Source of the DNA: Candidatus Zixiibacteriota bacterium
Lineage (GTDB): Bacteria; Zixibacteria; MSB-5A5; UBA10806; 4484-95
DNA: 48,403 bases
Direction of reading: 5' to 3'
Assembly (NCBI GenBank): GCA_021159005.1
Contig: JAGGSN010000057.1
Coordinates: 1 to 48,403 of the forward strand
Part shown: piece by piece, positions 1 through 7,738 of the stretch
How the letters are laid out: the number at the start of each line of letters is the position of its first letter
Numbering within the stretch: position 1 is the first letter of the stretch
The notes under the pieces: model-generated
Seen by the model: the letters and a program-made list of their open reading frames with translations, nothing else
The model's database searches: none
Told to the model about the DNA's origin: nothing
Position numbers and translations under genes: made by a program

Positions 1-112
1 CAGGAGTTTCCCCGAAAATTCCGGTAAAATCTTTATAGTATAGTATGTTTCATAGGGTTAACATTTTCAATAAGTGGAAATCATAGTTTTTGAAAAAACG
101 GGGAAACTCCTG
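1..112. mobile_element. MITE-like element with 14-bp perfect terminal inverted repeats
   Basis: Bases 1-14 (CAGGAGTTTCCCCG) are repeated exactly in inverse orientation at 99-112. They enclose about 84 bp of AT-rich sequence with no ORF. The same motif followed by a T-run (AGGAGTTTCCCCGTTTTTT) recurs at 48318-48336, at the other end of the window. This is the structure of a short non-autonomous element derived from an insertion sequence. Because it touches base 1, no target-site duplication can be seen on the left. It could instead be a large hairpin. Confidence 0.55.
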
Positions 113-124
113 ATCATTATAACC

Positions 125-153
125 TTGACATAATTGGCTTGCTAACCTAAAAT
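125..153 (+). promoter_or_regulatory. Sigma70-type promoter of the tolQ-tolR-tonB operon
   Basis: TTGACA (125-130), a 17-bp spacer and TAAAAT (148-153) give a near-consensus promoter. The expected transcription start is near 160, leaving a leader of under 20 nt that just contains the AAGGAG ribosome-binding site at 165-170. Confidence 0.65.
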
Positions 154-176
154 GCCTTCAAAAAAAGGAGTAATGA

Positions 177-902
177 TTGGATAAACTATTTACATTATTA
201 TTATTGCCGGATGTAGTAGCCGGAAAGAGAATTACAGACCTTATAGTCGAATCATCGGTATTTGCGAAAATAGTATTATTAGTGCTTGTTCTATTTTCGA
301 TAATATCATGGGCTATTCTCATTTACAAATACTTTGAATACAAAGCGGTGTTTTCCGAATCCAAATCTTTTCTCAAGGAATTCAGGCGCCGCAAGAGCCT
401 TGAAAAGAGCTTTTCGAGTTTGAGCCGAATGAAGAAATCACCAATGGCAGTCATGTATGGGGCTGCATTTATCGAATTGGAATCGCTTGCCGGAATAAAA
501 AATAAAGACGGAAAAATACTTATTGATGATGATAGCTTAGACCAGTTAGCCGAAGCTATTGACCGAGCCGGAAACACTGAACTTATGCGGCTTGAAAAAT
601 ACGTTATATTTTTGGCAACCACAGCTAATGCCTCGCCATTTTTAGGCCTTCTTGGGACGGTCTGGGGCATAATGGAGTCGTTTGCAAATATCGGGGTAAG
701 CGGAACCGCAACGCTTGCCGTTGTTGCGCCCGGTATAGCGGAGGCGTTAATTGCCACTGTAGCCGGCTTAGCGGCGGCTATCCCTGCCCTAATCGCTTAT
801 AACTTTTTTGTTAATAAGCTAAGACGAGTTGCCGGCGAGGTCGATAATTTCAAGTCGGAGCTATTTTCTGCTATCAAAAAGGAGTTGAATACAGTTGCGT
901 AA
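177..902 (+). CDS. tolQ: TolQ/ExbB-family proton channel protein
   Basis: This is an inner-membrane stator subunit of the MotA/TolQ/ExbB family. It converts proton-motive force into movement of a TolA/TonB partner. Three hydrophobic segments are visible at about residues 29-53, 142-167 and 179-210. The second holds the family hallmark GLLGTVWGIM, and the third is the pore helix rich in A and G (AVVAPGIAEALIATVAG). The first segment resembles TolQ more than ExbB. The start is TTG at 177, 6 nt after AAGGAG. The ATG at 173 in another frame stops after three codons. The gene overlaps tolR by 8 nt. The family is certain; the choice of TolQ over ExbB is inference. Confidence 0.92.
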   Translation: MDKLFTLLLLPDVVAGKRITDLIVESSVFAKIVLLVLVLFSIISWAILIYKYFEYKAVFSESKSFLKEFRRRKSLEKSFSSLSRMKKSPMAVMYGAAFIELESLAGIKNKDGKILIDDDSLDQLAEAIDRAGNTELMRLEKYVIFLATTANASPFLGLLGTVWGIMESFANIGVSGTATLAVVAPGIAEALIATVAGLAAAIPALIAYNFFVNKLRRVAGEVDNFKSELFSAIKKELNTVA

Positions 903-1302
903 GTTTAAACGAGAATATAATGCAATGGCTGAGATTAATGTTACCAATCTCGTGGATGTCGTGCTGGTATTATTGATTATATTCATGATTACTGCGCCCA
1001 TGATGCAGTCTGGTGTCGATATAAAACTGCCCAAGTCCAGCGAATCTCCCCGTGATGTATCAGCCAGCATCGTAGTTTCAATCTCCAAAGACCAGCAGAT
1101 ATATATCGATAATTATAAAATACCGATAAAGCAATTCGAAAAGCGGCTAAAGACAATTAGGGAAGTTAAAAAATTCAGACCGGTTTATATCCGCGCCGAT
1201 GAAAGCGTGCCGTATGGTGTTGTCATGAAAATAATGAGTAAAATTAAAAAAATCGGCATCCAGAATGTAGGGCTTATAACCGAACCGGAGAGCAAACTTT
1301 GA
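895..1302 (+). CDS. tolR: TolR/ExbD-family biopolymer transport protein
   Basis: This 135-residue protein has one N-terminal membrane helix (about 19-37) followed by a periplasmic domain. It is the second stator subunit beside TolQ. Asp21 at the start of the helix (NLVDVVLVLLIIF) matches the essential proton-carrying aspartate of TolR/ExbD. Translation appears to start at TTG 895, inside the end of tolQ, with AAGGAG about 10 nt upstream, implying translational coupling. The 3' end overlaps the next gene in the sequence TTGA. Confidence 0.9.
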   Translation: MRKFKREYNAMAEINVTNLVDVVLVLLIIFMITAPMMQSGVDIKLPKSSESPRDVSASIVVSISKDQQIYIDNYKIPIKQFEKRLKTIREVKKFRPVYIRADESVPYGVVMKIMSKIKKIGIQNVGLITEPESKL

Positions 1303-2009
1303 CCTATGCTATTGTAATCTCCGTGATTCTGCATCTGCTGGTATTTATATATATTATATTTGGCGGAAAAGCGATTCAGAAGGATGCTTACCCTCGCATA
1401 ATGACTGTCGACCTTGTTTCGATGCCGCCTATCTCAAAAGGCAAACCGGCCGGCACAGAAACACCCGGCAAAACGGAAGCTAAAGCCATCAAGCCAAAAG
1501 CCGAAACAAAAGTTGAACAAAAACCCGATGCACCCCGTTTAGCTGAAATCGAAAAGAAGAAAAGACAGCCTCGAAAAAAACCAAAACAGAAACCCAAAAC
1601 TCAGGCAGAGACATCTAAAAACAATACATCAAAAAATGCGGAAAAATCCGGTATTGATGAGGATAGACTGGGACTTCCGGAGGGCGTCGAATTTGGCAGT
1701 GAATTCGGCACGGTTCGACTTGAGGGGGCAAGTTTCGAGACGCCGACATATCTTAATATCCTGTTTGCCAAAATTAAATATAGATGGGATAATCCCTTTC
1801 AGGGAATGGATACGATATCCTGTTTTGTTTATTTTACAATCCTCCGCAATGGCGATCTTGCGGATGCCACTGTCGAAACATCCTCCGGCATTGCGGCTTT
1901 CGACCAATCGGCTTTGCGAGCCGTCTTGTCCTCCAAGCCGCCGCCATTACCACTTGAATATACCGGCAATCAGCTGGGCGTACATCTGCAATTCAAGTTT
2001 GTCCCCTGA
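1299..2009 (+). CDS. TolA/TonB-like energy-transducing protein
   Basis: The 236-residue protein has an N-terminal membrane anchor (about 3-22), a Pro/Lys/Glu-rich linker (about 45-115) and a C-terminal TonB/TolA-type domain (about 148-236). The domain contains the typical sequence FTILRNGDLADATVETSSG and a final stretch with SKPPPLP. It should span the periplasm and be driven by the TolQ/TolR pair encoded just upstream. The start is TTG at 1299, overlapping the tolR stop as TTGA, with CGGAG upstream; no ATG lies nearby. tolB and pal do not follow, so whether it serves the Tol or the Ton pathway is open. Confidence 0.85.
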   Translation: MTYAIVISVILHLLVFIYIIFGGKAIQKDAYPRIMTVDLVSMPPISKGKPAGTETPGKTEAKAIKPKAETKVEQKPDAPRLAEIEKKKRQPRKKPKQKPKTQAETSKNNTSKNAEKSGIDEDRLGLPEGVEFGSEFGTVRLEGASFETPTYLNILFAKIKYRWDNPFQGMDTISCFVYFTILRNGDLADATVETSSGIAAFDQSALRAVLSSKPPPLPLEYTGNQLGVHLQFKFVP

Positions 2010-2144
2010 TTATATGCAATATTATGCATATTTATTAATCTGTAAATACTAATATCTTCCCTCACCATTTATAATAATTGCCTTTATCATAAAAGTATTT
2101 CTAATCCTATCTGTTCAATTGAAACCTATATTACAATATACTCA

Positions 2145-2184
2145 CAATAACGCCAATGTTTCTGGCATCATGTTTGCGTTATTG
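2145..2184. repeat. Inverted repeat in the gap after tonB
   Basis: CAATAACGC (2145-2153) pairs perfectly with GCGTTATTG (2176-2184) around a 22-nt loop. It lies in the 292-bp gap between the TonB-like gene and the pilin-like gene. It has no T-run, so it is not a standard terminator. A second weak AT-rich hairpin (ATATGCA/TGCATAT, 2012-2031) follows the tonB stop. No gene is seen in this gap. Confidence 0.4.
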
Positions 2185-2301
2185 GCATATCGAATGACAT
2201 AAAAAACGCCGGTTTAATAGCCATGTAGTTATTAACTGTAGGTGTCTTAATAAATTAGATGATGAAAGATATTTCACACAAAGATTAAAAGAAGAAAAAT
2301 A

Positions 2302-2796
2302 ATGATAAGAAATACTAAAAGAAGAAGCAATAAAAACGATACGATAATTATGGTAGTCGCCCTGTTTGTCATGCTCTTAGCGGGCGGCATATCAATGTCT
2401 ACAATAAACACCGATCAAAATGTGAAATCGATGCAAGTTGCAGCCATCGAGCCGCTTAATCCCCTGAATCTGGCAGAACAGGCGGCTATGGCGGGCATTA
2501 AGGCGGCTAAAGGTCATATTGAATGCCATAGTATAAAAAAACCGGGTAGTTTGCCTCGTCAGTTTTATGTCAATGGCGGCCGCTTTGAGGTGGAATGGGA
2601 TGACATTAATATTGCCGATTCGACTGTTAATATAGTATCAACCGGCTATTATGAATCAGACAGTAAAAAAACATATACATCTCGGCTCGAATCGGTTATC
2701 GATCTCAGCTTTATGCCATCACATAACCAGCAAATATTATCAGATTATTATATGAGCCACCCCAAAAATCACGCAATCAAGCAAACAGGGAATTAA
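2302..2796 (+). CDS. PilX-like pilin/pseudopilin-type protein, orphan
   Basis: This 164-residue protein has a basic N-terminus (MIRNTKRRSNK), one hydrophobic helix (about 14-33) and then an amphipathic stretch LAEQAAMAGIKAAKGHIE. That pattern matches the N-terminal region of PilX-type minor pilins, where a membrane helix runs into an AExA helix. The rest is a predicted extracytoplasmic beta-rich domain without recognised motifs. No prepilin peptidase or other pilus gene lies nearby, and the canonical G-F-T prepilin cleavage motif is absent. The RBS is weak. The assignment to pilin-like proteins is inference from the N-terminus only. Confidence 0.5.
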   Translation: MIRNTKRRSNKNDTIIMVVALFVMLLAGGISMSTINTDQNVKSMQVAAIEPLNPLNLAEQAAMAGIKAAKGHIECHSIKKPGSLPRQFYVNGGRFEVEWDDINIADSTVNIVSTGYYESDSKKTYTSRLESVIDLSFMPSHNQQILSDYYMSHPKNHAIKQTGN

Positions 2797-2845
2797 CCGG
2801 GGATTCTGCAGTTGATTTTTTAGCAATATAAACCCAACTATATGT

Positions 2846-2909
2846 ACATCAGCACGTAGGGACGTCTGCCTAAGGCGAACACTTCAAGCGGACAACATCC
2901 TGAGGCGAC
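2846..2909. repeat. Compound dispersed repeat (CAGCGC-type plus GTCCGC-type palindrome)
   Basis: Bases 2846-2865 (ACATCAGCACGTAGGGACGT) match the repeat at 29157-29179. Bases 2863-2909, read in reverse, contain CAGGATGTTGTCCGC followed by GTTCGCCTTAGGCAGAC, resembling the palindromic units near 10931, 38529 and 40368. The repeats fill the convergent gap between the pilin-like gene and etfB. Confidence 0.5.
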
Positions 2910-2940
2910 TGATTGCTTGAAAATTATCTACTGAATTGCC

Positions 2941-3699
2941 CTATAGAACCTGCTGTTCTTTAAGCTTTTCAACCAACTTATCGATAATCTCATCCTTTTC
3001 GCCGGTAAGAATCTCGCCGGAGGGACGGGCTGGCGGCTTAGTGACTGATTTTAGTTCTAAGGAACCGGTTAATTCAATGCCGAGGTCGGCGGGCGACCAA
3101 GCGGTAATTTTCGCTTTCTTGGCTTTCATCTTGCCCCTTAGCGATGGTAAGCGCGGTTCGTTAATCTCCTTGACCACCGAAAACACAGCCGGTAAAGGCG
3201 TTTCCACCTTATCATAGCCTTCATCGGTTGTTCTAAAACAGACTACTTTATCGGGGGCGACAGAATCGAATTTTTTAACAAAGCTGGTCTGCGGCCAATC
3301 GAGATGACCGGCAATAGAGGGTGCCATCAATGCCGAGTCGTCATCGGTAGCCTGTTTGCCGGTAAGAACCATCTGTATATCGCCGATTTTCTCAACCGCT
3401 TTAGCCAGCACTTTCGAAGCTTTCTGCGGGTCGAGATATGTATAACTGTCATCCGCGATAAGGTAGGCTTCATCAATACCTAAGGCCAACGCTGCGCGAA
3501 GGGCGGCTGCGGCATTTTCTGTTCCATAGGAAATAGCGATTGTTTTGCCGTCGTGAGCTTCTTTAATCCGCAATGCCTCCTCAAGAGCATACTCATCGAA
3601 AGGGTTGACAATAACTTCATCATCCGGCCACTCGGCTTTATCGACTACTTCAACCTCGGAAATCTGCGGTGTTTGTTTAATTAGAATTGCGATGTTCAT
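2941..3699 (-). CDS. etfB: Electron transfer flavoprotein beta subunit (EtfB/FixA)
   Basis: The 252-residue protein is full length for EtfB. It has the typical N-terminus MNIAILIKQTP, the segment NPFDEYALEEALRIKE and the nucleotide-binding-region sequence TGKQATDDDSALMAP. EtfB pairs with EtfA to carry electrons from acyl-CoA or other dehydrogenases, using FAD in EtfA and AMP or FAD in EtfB. It is the last gene of the fab/rnc cluster, 6 nt after the gerW-like gene. No etfA is adjacent, which is unusual, since the two are normally neighbours. Confidence 0.9.
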   Translation of the reverse strand: MNIAILIKQTPQISEVEVVDKAEWPDDEVIVNPFDEYALEEALRIKEAHDGKTIAISYGTENAAAALRAALALGIDEAYLIADDSYTYLDPQKASKVLAKAVEKIGDIQMVLTGKQATDDDSALMAPSIAGHLDWPQTSFVKKFDSVAPDKVVCFRTTDEGYDKVETPLPAVFSVVKEINEPRLPSLRGKMKAKKAKITAWSPADLGIELTGSLELKSVTKPPARPSGEILTGEKDEIIDKLVEKLKEQQVL

Positions 3700-3705
3700 T
3701 TATAT

Positions 3706-4095
3706 CTACTCCTCTTCCGTTTTCCCCTTGTCGTTGCCTTTATCTTTATTCTTTTTTAAGCCTTTAAATTTATCCAATACGCTGGGGATAGCCTCGACCA
3801 ACCCCTCGAACTTGCCTGGCTTAGTGGGTAAAAATGACACATTGTCGCCATCGATAACAATAAAACCAACCGGTTCGACTCGCGCGCCGCCTCCGCCGCC
3901 TCCGCCAAAGCCCTCACCCTGCTTTTCAGATGAACCCTCGCCGCCTCCTACGCCAAAACCTACCATTATGCGTGATACGGGAACAACTGTTTTCCCGCCT
4001 ATGGTTACTTCCTTGCCGATAATCGTTTCGGTTGCGGCAATATGCTTAAGTTCAACCATTATTGATGACAGTAGTTCTTGAAGTTTGTTGGGCAT
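3706..4095 (-). CDS. ytfJ: GerW/YtfJ-family protein
   Basis: This 129-residue protein matches the GerW (YtfJ) family. An N-terminal helix is followed by TIIGKEVTIGGKTVVPVSRI, a glycine-rich loop (about 48-71, including seven consecutive Gly), then VEPVGFIVIDGDNVSFLP and a Lys/Glu-rich tail. In Bacillus the family is linked to spore germination, but it also occurs in many non-sporulating bacteria, so no sporulation is implied. It sits 1 nt after the DUF2953 gene, the same pairing as ytfI-ytfJ in Firmicutes, which supports a joint function at the membrane. Confidence 0.85.
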   Translation of the reverse strand: MPNKLQELLSSIMVELKHIAATETIIGKEVTIGGKTVVPVSRIMVGFGVGGGEGSSEKQGEGFGGGGGGGARVEPVGFIVIDGDNVSFLPTKPGKFEGLVEAIPSVLDKFKGLKKNKDKGNDKGKTEEE

Positions 4096-4096
4096 T

Positions 4097-4714
4097 TCAG
4101 CCTCCTTTTCTTAGTTTTCTTATTATTCTTATTATCCCTAATTTGGGCAATTTCCAGGTAAAAATCAACATCTCTTTTATAAGGCAGCTAACTCTTGTTT
4201 CCATTCCGGCGATAATACTGGCGCTAAGCGAACCGCTCAAAAAATCCGGCTGATAGGCAATGGAAACCGATTCGCCAAGCATCGGCTTGATAGATTCTAT
4301 CACGCCGTATGCTTCGCCGGTCATATCCGGCGAGCCTAAGCTGCCCTGCACCGATATATTCAAAAAATATCGGTCGGGAAATTTTAACAACCTGCCAATA
4401 AATTTACAAACTTCAAGCAGAACGTGCTTGATTATCTCAAATTCATTAATCGCTATCTGCAGGTATGATATTTTCTTTCGTCTTTTTATCGGTTTTGCAG
4501 TTTTTTCTCTTTGGGCAATCTCCTTTATTTCTTTTTTGGTTTCGGTTTTCTTCTTGCTGAAAACATACTTATATTCGAAAGGAGCAAATCTTACGGCAAC
4601 GGCACCCGAGAATGTGTCCCGTATGATAAAATTAAATGATAATATTAAAGGATTAAACAGTAGATATAAGCAGATAATAAAAAGAAAAATTACTATGCCG
4701 ATTATAATTGCCAT
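4097..4714 (-). CDS. DUF2953 (YtfI-like) membrane-anchored protein
   Basis: The 205-residue protein has one N-terminal membrane helix (about 2-30), a basic Lys/Glu segment (about 53-85) and a C-terminal domain with LNISVQGSLGSPDMTGEAYG and a basic tail. These are features of DUF2953 proteins, whose function is unknown. It lies between rnc (2 nt upstream) and ytfJ (1 nt downstream). The association with a GerW/YtfJ protein is known from Firmicutes. Confidence 0.7.
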   Translation of the reverse strand: MAIIIGIVIFLFIICLYLLFNPLILSFNFIIRDTFSGAVAVRFAPFEYKYVFSKKKTETKKEIKEIAQREKTAKPIKRRKKISYLQIAINEFEIIKHVLLEVCKFIGRLLKFPDRYFLNISVQGSLGSPDMTGEAYGVIESIKPMLGESVSIAYQPDFLSGSLSASIIAGMETRVSCLIKEMLIFTWKLPKLGIIRIIRKLRKGG

Positions 4715-4716
4715 TA

Positions 4717-5442
4717 TTATTGTTTGTTGTTAATCGTTTTAAGCGCATGGCAAGCGGCATGTTGTTCAGCTTCCTTTTTGGATTTGCCTTGTCCTTCACC
4801 GTACGTGTCATTATTGATGATTACGCTTACTTTGAATATTTTATCGTGGTCAGGACCGATTTCATCTACCACTTTATAATAGGGCATGCTTTTCCCTCTT
4901 GCTTGAAGATATTCTAAGAGTTCGCCTTTATAGTTATGAAGTTTTTCATCATCGATGGTTTTCAGATAATCATTTAGAAGATACTTTTTTATAAGATTTT
5001 CAGCCGCTTTAATATCGCCATCAAGGAAAACCGCGCCAATCAGCGCCTCCATGGCATCCGCAGTTATCGAGAGTTTGGTTCTGCCGCCGGATTTATCTTC
5101 CTCGACGCTTAAATACAAATAATCACCAAGATTAAACGACAACGCCGCTCTCGATAGAATCACCTCATTGACAAGAGCGGCTTTCATGCGTGTTAGGTCG
5201 CCCTCATAAAGATTTCGATTTTTTTTATAAAGGAAGTTTGAGACTATCATACCCAATACGGCATCGCCTAAAAATTCAAGCCGTTCGTTTGAGACTAAGC
5301 CCGTATCTTTCAAGGAAGATCTATGTCTTAATGCCGTTTCTATCAACTCTCGATCCTTGAACCGGTAGCTTATCTCCTCCTCTAATTTACTTATAGAGTC
5401 AACTTTCTTACCAAATAATCGCTTTAGAAACCTCAAATTCAA
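4717..5442 (-). CDS. rnc: Ribonuclease III
   Basis: This double-strand-specific endoribonuclease processes rRNA and other structured RNAs. The catalytic domain carries the signature NERLEFLGDAVLG (52-64, including Glu56 and Asp60) and a second acidic pair in DAMEALIGAVFLD (Asp129, Glu132). A dsRNA-binding domain follows from about 165 to 240, ending GKSKKEAEQHAACHAL. At 241 residues the length is normal. The start is TTG at 5442, overlapping the fabF TGA as TTGA; no closer ATG exists. The fabF-rnc order is a common bacterial arrangement. Confidence 0.96.
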   Translation of the reverse strand: MNLRFLKRLFGKKVDSISKLEEEISYRFKDRELIETALRHRSSLKDTGLVSNERLEFLGDAVLGMIVSNFLYKKNRNLYEGDLTRMKAALVNEVILSRAALSFNLGDYLYLSVEEDKSGGRTKLSITADAMEALIGAVFLDGDIKAAENLIKKYLLNDYLKTIDDEKLHNYKGELLEYLQARGKSMPYYKVVDEIGPDHDKIFKVSVIINNDTYGEGQGKSKKEAEQHAACHALKTINNKQ

Positions 5443-6686
5443 ATGCCATTAGCTATATTTTTTAATAAAAGCGATATGTTATGTCCTCCGAAGCCAAAGG
5501 AATTGGACAACATATATTCAATTTCATAGTCAATCGGACCATCATGAACAAAATACAAATCGCACTGCTCTTCCGGGTTTTCATGATTTGTAGTAGGATG
5601 CAGCTTCTTGTTTTTCATCTGAAGTAAGCTGGCAATTACCTCTACGGCTCCGGTAGCGCCCAGCAGATGGCCAGTCATAGACTTGGTTGAATTACACGGG
5701 ATTTTTTTAGCTCTATCGCCAAAGACTTTTTGAATAGCCAGACATTCGGCAATATCGCCAAGTCCGGTGGATGTGCCATGTGTATTAATATAGTTAATAT
5801 CATCTTTGCTGATACCGGCATCAGCAATAGCGGCCTGCATGCTTCTGGCGGCGCCGTCTCCATCAGGAGAGGGGGCTGTCATATGAAAAGCATCAGCGGA
5901 CATACCCAAGCCTACCATTTCACCGTAGATTTTAGCGCCGCGCTTGCGGGCATGTTCCTCATTTTCGAGGACAATAATACCGGAGCCTTCGCTAATAATA
6001 AAACCATCTCTATCTTTATCGAATGGTCGCGAGGCTTTTTCGGGAGCGTCATTTCTTGTTGATAAAGCCTTAGCGTTGCAGAATCCGGCTATGGCGGTTA
6101 CGGTAATTGCCGCCTCTGTGCCGCCAGTAATCATGATATCGGCGCTGCCGCGCTGAATAATCTGGAAAGCATCCCCGATTGCATTTGAACCGGAGGCGCA
6201 GGCGGATACTGCCGCATAATTTGGCCCTTTAAATCCAAGCCGAATCGATACCATTCCGGCTGACATGTCGGCAATCATCATAGGGATAAAAAATGGAGAA
6301 ATCCTATTAGCTTTGCCTTCAACTACAAGTGAATGCTGGTTTTCAAATGTTATAATTCCCCCGATACCAGAACCAATAACAACGCCAGCGCGATTGGAAT
6401 CATAATTGCCCTGACCTAATCCGGAATCATCATAAGCCATGTGCGCCGCGGCAATTGCGTACTGCTGCGACAAATCTACGCGTCGGCTTTCTTTCTTGGT
6501 CATGAAATCAAGCGGGTCGAATCCTTTGACCTCACCCGATATTTTGGAAGTCAGCTCAGAGCAATCGCACTTGGTGGTTAATCCTATTCCGGACTTGCCG
6601 TTTAAAAGGCTGTCCCGGAATTCATCAAGCGTATTGCCAATCGGAGACACCAACCCCATGCCGGTTATAACTACTTGGTTTCTCAT
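5439..6686 (-). CDS. fabF: 3-oxoacyl-[ACP] synthase II (KAS II)
   Basis: The enzyme condenses malonyl-ACP with acyl-ACP during fatty-acid elongation. The catalytic triad is visible: Cys163 (VSACASGSNAIG), His303 (NTHGTSTGLGD) and His340 (NSTKSMTGHLLGATGA). The C-terminal SFGFGGHN glycine-rich loop is intact. At 415 residues it is full length. It lies 20 nt downstream of acpP and its stop overlaps the rnc start. Confidence 0.97.
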   Translation of the reverse strand: MRNQVVITGMGLVSPIGNTLDEFRDSLLNGKSGIGLTTKCDCSELTSKISGEVKGFDPLDFMTKKESRRVDLSQQYAIAAAHMAYDDSGLGQGNYDSNRAGVVIGSGIGGIITFENQHSLVVEGKANRISPFFIPMMIADMSAGMVSIRLGFKGPNYAAVSACASGSNAIGDAFQIIQRGSADIMITGGTEAAITVTAIAGFCNAKALSTRNDAPEKASRPFDKDRDGFIISEGSGIIVLENEEHARKRGAKIYGEMVGLGMSADAFHMTAPSPDGDGAARSMQAAIADAGISKDDINYINTHGTSTGLGDIAECLAIQKVFGDRAKKIPCNSTKSMTGHLLGATGAVEVIASLLQMKNKKLHPTTNHENPEEQCDLYFVHDGPIDYEIEYMLSNSFGFGGHNISLLLKNIANGI

Positions 6687-6706
6687 AAGCTGTATCTTGC
6701 TTTAAA

Positions 6707-6940
6707 TTAAAGATTTTTATTTAAATATTCGATAGCTTCGCCAACATTGGTAATCTTTGCCGCTTCATCCTCAGGAATCTGACAATCGAATTCCTCTTCG
6801 AGAGCCAAAATCAATTCAACCTGATCAAGTGAATCAGCATCAAGATCATCAACAAAACTGGCATTAGGGGTAACTTTCTCAGCGTCGACATTTAAACTAT
6901 CAACAATAATATTCTTTACTCTTTCTTCGATAGAAGCCAT
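6707..6940 (-). CDS. acpP: Acyl carrier protein
   Basis: This 77-residue acidic protein carries the phosphopantetheine attachment serine, Ser37, in the motif [19 protein letters not shown]. It holds the growing acyl chain for FabD, FabG and FabF, which are encoded on both sides. A good AGGAGG ribosome-binding site precedes the ATG. Confidence 0.97.
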   Translation of the reverse strand: MASIEERVKNIIVDSLNVDAEKVTPNASFVDDLDADSLDQVELILALEEEFDCQIPEDEAAKITNVGEAIEYLNKNL

Positions 6941-6976
6941 TATTTCCTCCTTAACATATGTTCAAATTACTACAAT

Positions 6977-7738
6977 TTACATAACCATTCCGCCATCGAC
7001 ATTTATCACCTGACCGGTAATATACGAGGCGGCATCCGAAATCAAAAATAAAACAAGACTGGCAATATCCTTAGGAACGCCGGGTTTCTTTAAGGGAATA
7101 ACATTCAAGAAAGCGTCTTTAACATCTTGGGAGAGATTTTCGGTCATTTCGGTTTGAATATAACCCGGAGCGATTGCATTTACAGTGATGCCTCTGGCGC
7201 CCAACTCCTTGGCGGCAGATTTGGTCAGCGCTATCAAGCCTGCTTTCGAAGCGGCATAGTTAGCCTGACCGGCATTGCCAATCAGCCCAACAATCGATGA
7301 GATATTTACGATTCGCCCGTATCTTTTTTTCATCATTGCCCGCGCGGCGGCTTTAATGCATAAAAACGAGCCTTTCAAGTTAACATTCATCACCGAATCC
7401 CAGGCTTTCTCATCCAAACGAACAAGCAGATTATCGCGGGTAATCCCGGCATTATTGACAAGAATATCGATTCCGCCAAATGAGTCTGCTGCCGTTTTAA
7501 AAAGCCTGTTTACATCCTCAGGGTTTGAAATATCGCCGGCAACTGAAACGGCATTGATGCCCTGCTCTTTTAATTTGCTCGCCGCTTCATTTGCTTCCTG
7601 CTCCAAAATATCAGACACTATAATGTTTGCGCCGAGTTGTCCGATTCTTTCGGCTATAGCAAGCCCTATGCCTCTTGCCGAACCGGTAATCAAAGCGGTT
7701 TTGCCCGAAATTCCCTCAAAGCCTGTTAAATTACTCAA
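6977..7738 (-). CDS. fabG: 3-oxoacyl-[ACP] reductase
   Basis: This short-chain dehydrogenase reduces 3-oxoacyl-ACP with NADPH. The cofactor motif TGSARGIG (18-25), the structural motif NNAG (95-98) and the catalytic residues Ser148, Tyr161 and Lys165 (YAASK) are all present. Its 253 residues are normal for FabG. It overlaps the end of fabD by 8 nt, which, with acpP downstream, supports FabG identity over other SDRs. Confidence 0.95.
   Translation of the reverse strand: MSNLTGFEGISGKTALITGSARGIGLAIAERIGQLGANIIVSDILEQEANEAASKLKEQGINAVSVAGDISNPEDVNRLFKTAADSFGGIDILVNNAGITRDNLLVRLDEKAWDSVMNVNLKGSFLCIKAAARAMMKKRYGRIVNISSIVGLIGNAGQANYAASKAGLIALTKSAAKELGARGITVNAIAPGYIQTEMTENLSQDVKDAFLNVIPLKKPGVPKDIASLVLFLISDAASYITGQVINVDGGMVM

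Noticed and set aside
2010-2031. A terminator after the TonB-like gene
   Set aside because: The ATATGCA/TGCATAT stem is purely AT-rich and not followed by a T-run, so it would be too weak to call.
1636-2052. 138-codon ORF overlapping the TonB-like gene in another frame
   Set aside because: The TonB-like frame has a recognisable linker and C-terminal domain; the alternative product has no features.
3706-4095. Sporulation capability inferred from the GerW/YtfJ gene
   Set aside because: The family is widespread in non-sporulating bacteria and no other spore gene is present.
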